This document shows positions 9,607-23,600 of a DNA stretch of 45,379 nt, one piece after another. The position numbers and the translations under genes were made by a program. The DNA lies in NCBI RefSeq assembly GCF_000485595.1, contig NW_014577986.1:92683-138061 (forward strand). The letters are read 5' to 3'. The notes beneath the pieces were generated by a model, which ran no database searches, had not been told where the DNA came from, and saw nothing but the letters and a program-made list of their open reading frames with translations. Origin of the DNA: Priapulus caudatus. Lineage: Eukaryota; Priapulida; Priapulimorpha; Priapulimorphida; Priapulidae. Numbering within the stretch: the first letter of the stretch is position 1; the number at the start of each line of letters is the position of its first letter.

Positions 9607-11626
9607 GTGAGTACTGCAAGGCGACCAAAGAGTAAAGTACGAAACTGCAGTTCGATTACGGTCGGGGTTTGTACATTGTACACGTTTGTACAACTTTAGT
9701 TATGCCTGTTACGGAGTTCGTACACTGCCCCCACGAAGCCTAATAGAGCTGACAAATATGGTTTTGCGATTACGACACAGGTATTGGGACGATAAGGTAT
9801 TGGGACTTTACGAATCAAAGTAGACTAGCATCGATGTGGGTTACACGTGCGATTGTGTTGGTGTAAATATTTTGTGCAACTTTCGTTGTGTTGACGCTAC
9901 AGTCAGTCGACGTCGCGCCTATGCCTCAGCGCTCTCGTGTGGACGGCCATCGTCTGTAGAAGCCTGTTCAAGAGCGCGGATGATTGTAAAGAGCAGTCGT
10001 TCACCAAACTGGCAAGTAGCTTTAATTAACGTGACGATTCTTCGCAGTGCACAACGATTTAAACGAATCTAAGAGCTAGAGCAGCGGGGATGCTGCAGTG
10101 AAATTATTGTATTGTATTGTACAATAACGTATTGTATTGTATTGTCTAGATAACATGCGAGGTGGGATTCGAGAGATTAGTGGGCGCGGGCGGATGTTTA
10201 TTTAAAAAATAGAATTCTATGTCGCCGTTCCGCTTGCACGACAGTGTGTGGCGATCATCGGATCTTTAATCTTATACCATGTAGGTGGCGCTACAAGCAC
10301 AGTTACTGGACGGGAGTCTCGCGGCGCGTAAGAGCGTTCTCTCGAAGAGCGCCTACAACAAACTACGACGAATATGGAAGATGGTGAGTGCAGGCTTACG
10401 CTCGCGGATGAAGAGGCAGGGTATGTCCCTCCGAGGTATTCCTTCCCTAAATGCTCAGCTCGAGTTAAACGAAAGAGGGATAGAGAAAAGCCTGGCTTTC
10501 GCGTTTCCTCGGGGATGTTTAGGGGTCATGACAACACTGGTGTGTCTGGTTTACATGTGACGGGTGGAGCTAACTTGTAGATGCCAGCTAACGAGGCTTC
10601 ACATGATCGTGACACTGGCATGTCTGCTCTTGGTGTGCTAGCTACAGCTGTGTCTTAGATACTAGCTAGCGAAGTTACCCGTGACTCTGTACTCTCTGTC
10701 TAGATGTGTTGTTTACAGCTGAGTTGTAGTAGATGCCAGCTAACAACATTACGTGTGACTCTGTGTACTCTCTGCTGTAGGTGCCGGGGACGGCTGAGCT
10801 GTACGGTGATGCGATGCTAGCCGGCGACGCCGGGATGAGCGGAGTCTGCATGCTGGCGTGTCTCATGCGATTCTGGAGCGAGACGAAGAACGTTGCTGCC
10901 ATCAGCAACTACAAGGTAAACAATGTAACGTCCCGCGAAGGACGTCTGCTGCATACTACGCATAGTCCTTGTTGCCGATGCCTGATGCGAAAGGGAAAGG
11001 CAGATATTATGTTATTCTCCACTTCTCTATGTTGTAGTGACAGGAACGAGTGACTCTTGCACGCTCTGTTCAAGTCGTCACTATCGTGATCACCGTTTAG
11101 CATTTGCGGTAGCGCGAGATGGATGATGCGTTTGTATCACGTGCGACGTGAGTTGTCGCTGCGCGTCACGTACCGATTCGTGACCGCATTAGCGATGTTG
11201 CCGGCTGTGCAATCGGCGATGTGACGCTGACTCACATACGATCTGTTGATGGCACCCACCGTGTAGTGGCAGTGTGAGTTGCGTGTCTGCGTGGGTAGCT
11301 GTCGCGGATAGCTGTCGTGTGTTTTGCTGACTCGCCCGCATCGTTGTTCTTTACAGAAGCGTTTCCTTGAGGTGTACATTAAGGTTGTACTGAGCAGCAA
11401 GACTAGACCACCGGTGCACATCCTGGTAAGATATCTGGAATCCTCACGACACACACACACACTGAATAGCTCACTCTTGCCAGTATGTGTCAGTGATCGA
11501 CTGGGTTTAATAGATGATCGCTCGACTGTTTGACAAGTTCTTCTAAAATGTTCCTATCGATAGGTCAGACTTTTGTGTGACAGCTTGCGTAGAACTGTGT
11601 GTATGCTGTGCATTAGAGTGATTACA

Positions 11627-11674
<48 letters not shown>

Positions 11675-14600
11675 TGTACGCGTTTGTGCGCATGTGTACA
11701 TGTGTGTGTGTGTGTGTGTGCGTGTACGCGTGTGCACGTGCGTTGCCGGTTGTGACGTGTCTCATTGTAAATGATCTTTCTAAGGAGTGGAGCAAGTGGC
11801 TGCTGCGGCATGCCACTCACGAGGAGTTCAAGGGCATCTTTCTCCCCGCCGTGACGAAGGCAATGCTCAGAAGTCCTGAGATCATTCTCGAAGGTAGGTC
11901 CTCTCCCAGCGCTCGAGGAAAGACGGGTGACCTTGCTTGATTGAATTGTCTTACGGTTCGAGCAGAAGATGTTAAAATAGCGATGGTTTTCACTCGGTGA
12001 TAGGGTTGTCACGTTTCCATTGCAGGCGTGGGTCATCTGTTGTCCGGACTTTCCATTGACCTGAGTGCGTATGCATCCGACCTGGGAAAAAACATCGGAA
12101 GTAAGAGAATTGCAATACATATTATTTTTAAGTCGAGTTCTACTATATTATGTTCCGTCATAGAGTGATGAGACTCGAGCTCTGTTAGTGGCCACCTCCA
12201 TACAATACACTTGTCCGTGAGGGACACTTTCAGGGGTTCCCTTGGGTGACCCTTCCATACAGGTTCGGATATCATCTATTGCATCCTCGGTCGTGCCTGA
12301 ATTTGTGGCGACGTTCTCACTAGTTTGTGACGTCATTCGTTTGCGCGGTTCTCTGATACCTCGTCGTTCGTACGGCGAGATTCGGAACACCGTGATACAT
12401 GCAGTACGGAACACTGTGATACATGCGGTTCGGAACACCGTGATACATGCAGTACGGAACACTGTGATACATGCGGTTCGGAACGTCGTGATACGCGCGG
12501 TTCGAACGTAGCGTTGTTCTTTGCAGCGAACCTCTACTCGAAGGACGAGGGGAGTCGCGAGGAAGCGTGCGTCGCCACCAAGCATCTCGCGAAGCAGTGC
12601 AGTGATCCGGATGCCATCGAATCGCTCACACGCCACTACTTCAGCATCTTAAACGGTAGGCGTCACCGTCGTGTTGCCACGACAACGCATTCGCGTGCCA
12701 ACAGCCGCCTGTGATACAATTGTGGTGAGAGTACACGGCATATTGTAGTTGCAACAGCAGCCTGGTAACGCTACGAAGCTCTTTGATATCATTGCGATAA
12801 TTCTAACCATTCTTACAACGTCCTGTGATGTACAACAGGAGTTATTATAGTAGTTACAACAGCTTACAACGTCCTGTGATGTACAACAGGAGTTATTATA
12901 GTAGTTACAACAGCTTTTTAAGATGCTTACGATAGCGCATATTATACAACAGTTTCGGTTATAGTTACAGCAGCCTCTAATATAAAAACAAAAATACTCT
13001 ATACAAATCAATATAAAAATCACTTTATACAAAAGTAAAACTACTCTGTTCTTACAAAAGCCCATAATATACAGCAGCTGATATTTTAGTTTCCGTCAGC
13101 TCGTAACATCCTCGTAGGAACCACTCGGCGAACTCACCCGCGTGCTTCTCGTGTTACCCTGGTTTACCAGAGCCGCGTCGTTGCTTCTCGTGTTACCCTG
13201 GTTTACCAGAGCCGCGTCGTTGCTTCTACGTCGTTGCTTCTCGTGTTACCCTGGTTTACCAGAGCCGCGTCGTTGCTTCTCGTATTACCTTGGTTTACCA
13301 GAGCCACGTCGTTGCTTCTCGTGTTACCCTGGTTTACCAGAGCCGCGTCGTTGCTTCTCGTGTTACCCTGGTTTACCAGAGTCTCATCGTCGAGCGTCTT
13401 GTCATTGTTTGTGCTTGCAGGAGCCGAGGGTAAGTTGTCGTTGGCGGCGCAGCGTACGAGCGTGCTGAGCGGCATCGGCAGCCTGTCGAACAACGCGGTG
13501 GCCGGGAGCGCGACTCAGAGCCTCACCGCGGCCGTCGCCGACATGTTCGTTCCTCTGCTGCAGCAGGAAGGTAGGCCAGCATCCCCGCAGCATCCCGCCT
13601 GTATTCCCAAACATCCCAGCATCCCCACAGCATCCCGCGCCTGTATTCCCAAACATCCCAGCATCCCAAACATCCCAGCATCCCAAACATCCCAGCATCC
13701 CAAACATCCCAGCATCCCAAACATCCCAGCATCCCCAAACTGCCGCAGCATCCCAAACATCCCAGCATCCCAAACATCCCAGCATCCCTTCCCGCATCTT
13801 TCCGGCATCCCTCCTGTATCCCTTTAAGAATTTTGTGCAGCACGAGCAAGTTTCTCCAGAACGAATCAAAGCCTTTTTTGCGTAATAATAATAATAATAA
13901 TATTCATGCATCTTTATCATAATAATAATAATAATAATAATAACAAATGGTGTAATCGACAACACGTAACATGGACGTCGTGCGCGTTCTTGTCACACTC
14001 TGCATGTTGTCGTTGTTTCAGTGCACGCCGGGCTTACGCTGGTGCAGCTGCGCCTGGCGGGCAGCTGTCCAGCGTGGTGCGAGCGATTCACCTAACGCGC
14101 GGTGCCGGACAAGCTCGTAGCGTTTCTTCCGACCGGCATCGCGCTCGAAGTCGTCGACGTCGGCCGTGGCGAAACGCCTAACCTGCTCTGCATGACGGCA
14201 GCCTCTCTCGTCGTGAGTGGTCTAGAAGCGCTCCGGAGTCGTAGGGATGCGCGGTCGTTAGCGTTACATTAGTCGTTACCTGCCTCTGTTGCATGAAATG
14301 CAGCCTTCTGCTGCATCGTGAGTTGCCACAGCGTCCCGGGTTCGTTAAGGGATGCTTCATGTCAGTGTAGCTTTAATTAGTCGTCTGTTTTTGGAGGAGA
14401 TGGAGTCGCTGCAGCATCGCATGCGTCACACACATCTTGATAGAATGTGATTAATGAGCCAGTAGAGATTGGCGATGTATTAAATAAATCATACATGTAG
14501 TGTATGTATATGGTAACATGTTATATACATAAAGTTAGCGAAGTTATATATATATATATACAAACTGTATTGCACTTGATCTTGCTGACATGTGCTAACT

Positions 14601-17600
14601 TACAACTGGAGATTGACGACATATGTGGCGTGGTGTGTGTGTGTGTTGTGTGTGTGATGTGTGTGGGGGGGCGGTGACAATGTACTGAGCGGGCGTGGGC
14701 GATCGCGTCAGGACACTACCAACGTAGCGTGGCGGGCGTTTGTTTTTGCAGGGGATCAGCCCTGCTCAGGCCAGGGAGCTGCTGTCAGTGCTTGGCTGAA
14801 GACTGTAGAGAAGGGCCGTCAGTCGAACCAAGATGCTGCCTTAGTGACGGAGGCCCGTATGCGGCGTCGCAATCGCTCGTCAAGCTGCTGGCCTGTCTAA
14901 CGCACGACATAGGTGCGCCATCGTAGCGATCGTCGTCAGTACGATGCGGACGCTTTTATTTTTTTAATTTTTTTTTCATTTATAATAGTATCTGATAAAG
15001 TTTCGAATAAAAAGGGGAATGAGTTCCTATGAAATGTGAATCGCTTACTCATCGTGGCGTGTTTTTTTTTAGATCAACCGAAGCGCGACGACTTTCTGAG
15101 GAAACAGATACATCGAGCCCCAAGAAGCAGCTGCTGGTGTCGGAGTAGTACGCTTACAGCCTGGAGGGCGGGCCCGTACTGACAGACGTGTCGGGCGTCC
15201 ATGAGCGCTGGGACGCCAGCGTTATACGGTGCCGTCCACCCGACGCCACTCGGTCGAGTCTGCGCGCCTTCTGCGGCGTTTCCTCGGGTCCAGATCAGTG
15301 ACGGAGACGCAATCCGAGCCAGCGCAACGCGGGCCCCTACGGTGAGATGACGCGCGCGCCCTGCGCTAGTAGGGAGCGGCTCCGCCGTGCGGTCGCGCCG
15401 CGAGGTGCGCAGTCTGCTTCAACGCGAGCTCTGGTCATACTAGTAACGTCTGCTGCGCTATCCGTACATGACGTCTCAGCAGCGCTGACTGCGGAGCGTC
15501 AGTATGCTGTGGCATGCGTAAGACATCACGCGTAGAAGAGTTCTCTGTACAGTAGTCGTAGCTACACATGATAGAAAAATTACTCGCCCGCACCGACTGA
15601 CATAGATTGGCGTCATCATTTCCAGACTTAGCACATCTATTCTCTTCCCTCGCTCTAACTCATATTACCTCAGATATGACTTGATAATGAAGTATTCGTT
15701 TAATATTACATACTCCGGATTGATGAGAAGAATAACACAGAGTTAAATATATGATTTTAACCACGACGTCCGAGGACTTCCTGCTATTTCAACCTCACGT
15801 GGTGATTCCGTACGATTTCCCGAGCGCTAGAAATGCCGGTGTCTGACACCGCCTGCACAGTCGTTCGCGTTCAGAGAGCGCATGCAGCGACGACTTGCGG
15901 TCACGTAGCGTTGGAGTCAACGTGCGACGCGTCGTCTCGATACGGCGCGCGCGAGTCCGGTCGCTCAAACGTGCCAAGTGTCGTCGCATTATGGTTGGGC
16001 GGGCCAGGCCTCAGCCTCGCTCCTTCCTGAGCGCGGCGAGTGAGAGAACATGCTGGCGACGCAGAAGGTCCTGCGTCTCATTTGCTCTACAGTCCTTCAG
16101 CCAGGTCAGCTCGACCGCGCAGCTGCGCGCTTTGTTGCGTGTATGTTGTACAGTATTGGGTCTGCACTCGCGCACGACACGTTGCTGGTAAGCAGAATAA
16201 TATGACTCTCTCGTTTGCGGTAACGGAATCTGCCAGTCTTGTATAACCCTGTGTATTCGTTTATGGGTTTGCTTTTGTGTATCATGTATCGTTATATTGT
16301 CATTATTATTTGTAGTAGTCAGTAATGCTCAACCCAGCCACCTAGCGCACCCATCACGTAACACTTCAGTGCAGGACAGCAGGTTCAGGCTACTATATCA
16401 ACGAGCACCAACACAACCATCCAGTCGCGCACGCGCAAGCAGGCCAGTACGGACAGCAGCACGCAAGCAAGCAAGCAGGACACGCAAACGCACCAAGCAC
16501 CAGCCCTGCACCCACAGCGCCGCCCCAAGCCCTAGTCCCAAACCACCTAGTAGTCATCATTATTCCCATACTATCTTCACTTCCAGACTCGTCTTGCTCT
16601 CTCTGCATAGCGTGTCGTAGGACTCAGCCTTAGGCCGATCCGCTCGATAGAGGACTAGTACACAAGTGTGCGAGAACCCTGACGTCACGACGTTATGTAA
16701 TGATATATCTATATTAATTCGTAACTTGTATTCTACATGTATATGACGCAACGCAGATAAGCTAAGGCCGCAGCTGAGCGAACGCTAATCCTGATGGTGA
16801 CGAAGGCTCATCAAACGCCGACTTACAGTCGTCGCAGCATCGCCTGTTACCTGGGGCTATTAGATGGACTAAATCCTTCAACTCCAGAGCCTCGAGATGG
16901 TAGCTTCCGGTGACACGTCGACTATCGTGCCAGTGAGAATTTTGTAGCGACCACATGAGCGGGACGGCACCACCCACCATTCTCCTCCACAAATGCAGAT
17001 CGGAGTAAGGCCTCCGAGGGTATATATTTATACGTCGTATATATTCGTATCAATCGGAGTGTGCATTATGCGCAACGAGCGAACGGAGCACCACGTGAAA
17101 TCGTACTACTGTGTACTAGTTCTTAATCGCTCGAATGGTGTAGAACGAGATAAGGCTAGAGTCTAATATTTAATGTAATCTGGGCAGATTTAGGCGAGGG
17201 TCAATCAGCGTGGCGATGAAACTTAGGGACTTCCAAAGGAGTGCCTCACGACATGACCGCACTGCGTGAACTTTCTCATGGAGAACCCTTAATAGCTCTT
17301 CTCTCTCCTCTCTATGAGACAGAGTTTCTCTCTCTCTGTGACAGGTGGCCATTTCGCTGGAACTGCAAGAATGTGGCATGGTGAAGTGGATCTATCGTGG
17401 CCCAGTACTTTCGTAAAGTGTTTGTGCCAAATTATTTTATTGTGTTTTTTTCGCATCGGCTGTAGTCATGGAGAATCTAGACCTTTGGACGGACGTGCTG
17501 TGGCTTGATGCAGCGTGGACGCGGGCGCAGTTTTGTGTCGCGAGCCACGCTGAACGCCATTGTCCGTGATGCTCGAGCGAGAACCCACGCTCGACGAGGT

Positions 17601-20600
17601 ACGCTGCTCCGCGCCGCGCATCTCCGCCGGACGCTCTCCTTTGTCATGCGTATGCGGACGTCTATCAAACCCGGACTCATACGCCCGCGCCGACGTAGAA
17701 CGCCCGCGGCTCTTCGCGACATCGCGCGCTATACCTGACGGAGATGAAATGCGCGCGTGCGGTTCTCAGTAGGACATGCCGACTGAGTAGAATTGGTCGC
17801 TTGTTCTACGCGGAGCTACGGGTGACTGACTCGCACCGCGCGTATAGTCGTTTGGAGCAGTGATGGTACTGTGGCGCTCGTCAATGTGAGCTCGTGTGGC
17901 TGGTAATGATTGAAACGTGAACGGCTACGGACGCTCGTCTGTTCACTGGTGCTACACATGCAATATCATATATCTTACGCCTAATATGTGTGTGCTTACA
18001 TCTGACCCGCTGTCGTAACCTAACGTCTCTTGAGGACGCTGTAGCTCCCTGTCGGTCTGAGTCGCTCTACATGAGCGCGCGCTTCACGCGAGTGTGGTGC
18101 CCTAGGCGTCGGTGTCGCACTCGCACTAACATATCGTAGTACACTCTAGGACGACAGCTGTGCCCCAAAGTTATCTGGCCTTACTCAGAGTCATAAGTTC
18201 ATATGTGAGTGAGTGACCTGATCTCTGTTGTGTTGCATTCTGAACCTGATAACCCACATCTATGTGTTATTTTGTCCACGTGTAAAAGCATACCTATACT
18301 CGTATATTACACATCACTCACTGAATAAATAAACGATAATAAAATACAATCAACTCTACAAAACGCATCCTGCGACGATCCGTAAATGACAAGTTACGTG
18401 AGGTGGAACTGAGATAGTATGTCTCATGTGTCCGAGGCTTATGTGTATTGATTGAGTCAAGTAGCATTCGGAGCTTGTCTGGAGAGCGCGTATACACACC
18501 GTTTTCCGCGTTGTGTGTTCTCCAGACGTGGCGCGTTAACGTGAGCTCCTGCCACGAGCATCGAGCATCTCCTGCGTTTAGACCGCGAGCCGCGCAGAAT
18601 TGAGCCGAAGCGTCATCGAGTCAGAGTGATGCGCGTTGTGGCAGGGTGGAGAGCCGAGTACAGAGCGCGACCTCACAGATTGAGTCAGCTCGGTCGCGGA
18701 ACTACGCCGTTCGTAGGCAGGGATCAACTCAGAGGTGCGAGCGTCATACGCTGAGCAAGGATGCCGTTCATTCGGGAGAGGATAGGCGGACTTCGCTTGG
18801 CGATGTTTCACTGGTGTGATTTTGCGCGCACGAAGAGAAGATGGTTTCTTGAGAATGAGAGTGAGACGATGTAGAAGGGATTTTTATGCGTTGCAAGGGC
18901 ATTTGGGACTCGGTAGGTCACTGGCGGATGTCTTTCGCGTGGAGCTGTGCTCCTGTGGCTAGTATTAATAGCGCGTGAGCGATGTTTTGGGATGCTGGAT
19001 GGTTTTGGTGGAGTTGAACTGGATGGTGGGGATGCTTTTGAGGGGGATTGAGATCATGAGCCGCCAGATTGCAATCAGTCATAGTGACAGGGCGAGTGGT
19101 ACGACCTGTCCCTACAAGGCCTTCTTCTTTAGTGGCTATGCTGGGCAGGACGCTGCACGAGGAAAGTGGAGTATAGGGGGAGTTCGTACCTAGACCAGAT
19201 TAGGCGCGGGTTGTTTGCGCGCTGGGCCGGTGATTGCTACAGGTGAGAAGCGCTTAGGGAGACTCAATCGTCGCTCGTGTTTGCAGGGTGCATCCAAGGA
19301 TGAGGACCAGAAGGCAACAATCAAGCGGAAGAGAGCTAAGGGTGTCCACTAAGCCATCACAGAGACGCTAGCTTGCTGATCTTCACGAGCATGAGGGCGA
19401 AGAGACGTGAGCGCACACCTGTCCTGATCGCCACGTCGCGCATCGAGCCGTGAGGGCAAGCGGCCGGTAGCTGTCCGTCTGAAGTGATTCGACGGCGCAA
19501 GTCGTCGAGGGCCTGCAAACTGCGGCTGGAGAGGCTACAGTCACGCCTCGTCGCTCTCGTGCTCTCGTCAGGCTACAACGACACATGGCTATCCATAATA
19601 GTCTAGCTTCTTTAAACGATGAGGCGCGTGTCTGAGTGTGTATAATCGCGCAAGGGGTGAGCGTGTGGCGCAAAGTAAGAAAGCCCAACGAGACCGACGG
19701 GAATCGCCGAGACAGTCTTGTAATCGCAATGCGCAGTATAGATTACAAAGAACCGAGAGAAAGTTTAATTGTCAAGAACAGTGGCTTTCAAGGTATAAGA
19801 GCCAAGGTTAAATACGGAGTAAAAAGCCAACGACGGCGGGACCATTTTCCTTTATGTAATGACTCTAGGGGATATCTCGATGTATCTGAGCATTCATATT
19901 CGACTGGTTCGGTGCAGCACTGGTAAAGTCTCATCAGGCTGCTAGATCACGAGAAGCTAATACGACGGCGGGCCTGGGGTTAAAGCGCGCAGGAGACACG
20001 AGGTGATAGCAACGATCATTCGTAGCGCTGCGTGCTGTTATAGCACGTTGCAGGGAATTCGGATCTAATGGGAGCAACGATGCTTGCGTCTGGGTGTAGA
20101 TATTGTGTCTACTACCGGTTGTGTGTAGTCGACGTGTCGTTGGTGAAGCGACACTTGGAGCCTCGCGCGCGTGTCTGGATAACAGCGCTATTCGAGTGGG
20201 TTATACTAGCGGTGTTGCGTGCTCGGTGTCCCCTTATGGCCGCCGCCGTTCAGCGTTGAACTTGTGCGTCGTCGTTTGTTGCTACTTGAGGAGCGCACGA
20301 TAATGAAGAAGAGATGTGAGATAAGGTCAGCTCGAAGGATTAGCTGACCAGCGTGCGAAGGTATCGATGAAGGCCGCTCAGGGTATGTATGCTTTGAGAC
20401 GCCGGCAATGGCTGTGAGATTGATGACGTCGGTATGACTGGATGGTCATGTCCTGCATGCCCATAATCGCGTCAAGAAGGATAATAGAATATGTATCAAT
20501 CAACTCGTGCTATTGTAAACGATTATGATTTATTTAGGGTGGTGTCCTGTAGAGTAAGTGCACGAACCGTTGTAAGAGGTGTCTGTCCTTAGTTATGTTT

Positions 20601-23600
20601 GCTGACTGGTTAGTATTGAATAGGTGGTGAGGTGTGGGTCTCATCATCTGATACTTTTCTGGCGTTATTTTACTGGTTAAGTATATTTCTGTGGTTGTTT
20701 CTTGGTTACTCACGCATATACTGATGTCGAGATAATGTAAGCGCGGACTTTAGAGTATATTACATCAAATTATAATACTCCAGGCGATATATATATTATC
20801 ATCGGGATGTTACGTCTGTAGTGATTATTGCTCGACCATGATTGTCTGTGGCGACTCGCTTCAGAGAGCCTTCTGATTTGGAGAGAGAAATGCTGTTGTA
20901 CACATTACGTTAGTCAGACGAATTCCTGTTGATCGCAGGTCACATGGCGGGTATCGGCCGGTGTGCCTAAGGTATAAACGCGGCTTTGTCCAGAAGTGCT
21001 TAGCCTCGAGGGAACTGCTGATATCCGGCGGCTAGTGTAGCGTTCACGTAGGCCGTTACCAGGCTGCTGTGTGCGAGCTCGGGCACTGCACCCCACAACT
21101 CGAAAATCACGCGCTCTTCCTGGTAAGCCTGTCTCCTGGCTATGGCGGAGCACACTCATAACAGCGTGGTACGAACTTCCAACGAGCGCTCCCGGGTCTG
21201 ATGTTGGCAGGCGCGTGAACACGTCTCGGACTATAGCGTTGTCAACAATGAATTAAGCGGATCGAATTAACACTAATATGATTAAAGCGACAAATGAATT
21301 ATGATGAGAGGTCGCATACATAAAAATCGAACGAGATTAATTAATGCGATAAATAATGCTTCGAAAGAAAATAGTGAGACGAGAAATAATATATGACAGT
21401 TTACTACTCAAAGTAATTAGGCATATCAAAGCTTAAACTAGAGCAAACATGAGAATGAACCAAAATCTAGATGAACTGAAGAATTGGCTTTAAATGGTTA
21501 AGTGCATGAAAACGAACATCGACATATAATCGGACGCTCCATCAGCGCGACACCGTACTCAACCGCAATTTTCTTCGTCCTCGTTCCGGCGAGAGTAACG
21601 GCAGAGGTCTGCGCTGGAGGTTAGCGAGGCAGAGAGAGTGAAACGCCTAACGATATCGCCGAAACCGTCCGGGTCTCTACGGGACGTCCGAGATCCGTGA
21701 GTGTCATCTGTATGCGACTCGCATGGGCTGTCTGTCCGTGAGTCCTAGAGAGTTGACTCAGCCGGTGATGGTCTTCGCGAGAATCTCGCGCGTAGCGAAC
21801 GGACGAGGTATCCAGAGACCTGTCACGGCGGTTGCCGGCTGCGTATGCTGGAGCCGGCGGCATATGATCGGAGAATGAATCGATGCCGACACAATGCTAG
21901 TGAGGAAACGTCGCCACATAGAGTTGTCCAGAGCGCACGAGAGCCGGCAGGGCGTGAGGCTAGGCACCATAGTAATAGGATACTCGCCGCAGACCTCGCT
22001 GATCGAGGATTCGGCCGACCACTAAACGGCAGACCCCCGTGCTGATAGTGATCCCCCATCCCCGGCGGAGACCGAAATCGGTATCGTCGTGCGGAACTGT
22101 AAAGGTTGGCACACGATAAAGCCACGGAGAGAAGAGCTCGATCGCTCATTCACTCGCCTACTGCACAGGAACATGAAGTATAGTACGAAACGCTCGACTT
22201 AAAATGAAACTATGTAGGTTGCAGAAGTTAACACTGCCTATCCTCCTGAATGTTTTTCCCCCCTCCCACGGCCCTCGGGGGATGGACGCATACGGCAACT
22301 GCGAGGTCCAATAGGGAGGGATCGGGCGGACAAGCAGGAATGGGACGCCGGAGGAGGGGGCACGACGACGTGATGTCTAACCTGCCACCAAGGTAAACGT
22401 TGACACCAAGAACCGCCTACGTGAACCAGACGTGAAAACCATCGCATACTTTTACATCTTCTGCTCGAACCGTAAGACCAAATTTCAATCAAGAAGGTCA
22501 CTCCGTCTATTCCTCGAGCGCTGGAAAAGGACCTACGCTTCGAGAATGATCTCAGGACTTCTGAGCATTGTCGCCTTTCGTCCGCACGGCGGGAGCAGAA
22601 AGATTGCCTTGAGCTCCCCTCGTGAGTGGCATGCCGCGCAGCCATTGCTCCACTGCCTTAGAAAGATCATTTACAACTGGAGCATCACGTCACCCCATAC
22701 GCGTGCAACCGGCCCACCCGGTAGGCAGACGGGGAGGAGGCAGGGCAGGTGACAGGCGAGGACGGCAACGACTCGTCCTCCACGCCACAGGTAGCGCAAC
22801 GCCGAACACGCGCAGCACCGCACACGCAACACAACGTGATACACATGGCGCACAAAACGCGTACACGAACGCATGCATGCACGCAGCGCCGCACGCACCG
22901 CACGCACGCACGCACGCACCGCAACGCACGCACGCAGCGCACGCACGCACGCACGCTCGCACACCACTCGCCCCACGACGGAGGAGAACTCAGGGGTAGT
23001 GTGAAGGAGGACGGAGTAGCACGTGAGGCAGACGGATGAGGCGGAAGAGATTATCTACCCGTCTCAGAGATAAGACGCTGTACTACCCCGCAAGCTGTCA
23101 CACAAAGTCTGACCTATCCGCATAGGAACACTTTTGAAGCGACCTCACCTCCCGCTGTGAGAGCGACGGGCGAGCGCGAGAAGTGCAGTGGTAGAAGCGC
23201 GGCGGTACGAAGATCTTATACCGTACTCGAGTGACCTGACGCAGACAATACCTGGCAAGAAGTGACTACGTCAGTGTTGTGTGTGGTTGTCGTGAGCCGT
23301 ATTCCAGTACACTCCGTCCTCGGAGGGCGACGGAGGAGAGGGATGGTGCGAGAGCACTGTGCGTGCCGTCTCTAGGTACCGTACGCGACATCTTCTGCGC
23401 TGCTCAGTAACCAACCTAAGTCCCGCCCACCTCGACGAGGGAGAGAAGGCGGAGGGAGGTTGAGGGAGGGGAAGGGGAAAAGCGAGCGAGGGAGTGGGAG
23501 GGTGCAAAGCAATTCTACACGACCCCGACACCAGCGGTAGCAGGCATCATCGCCGACGACGCCTATGCGATTACGCCCGCCACCGGGAGCAAGAGAGCGA

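Noticed and set aside
13141-13796. Regular repeats resembling a CRISPR array
   Set aside because: Units are directly adjacent with no unique spacers, in introns of an animal gene. These are ordinary minisatellites.
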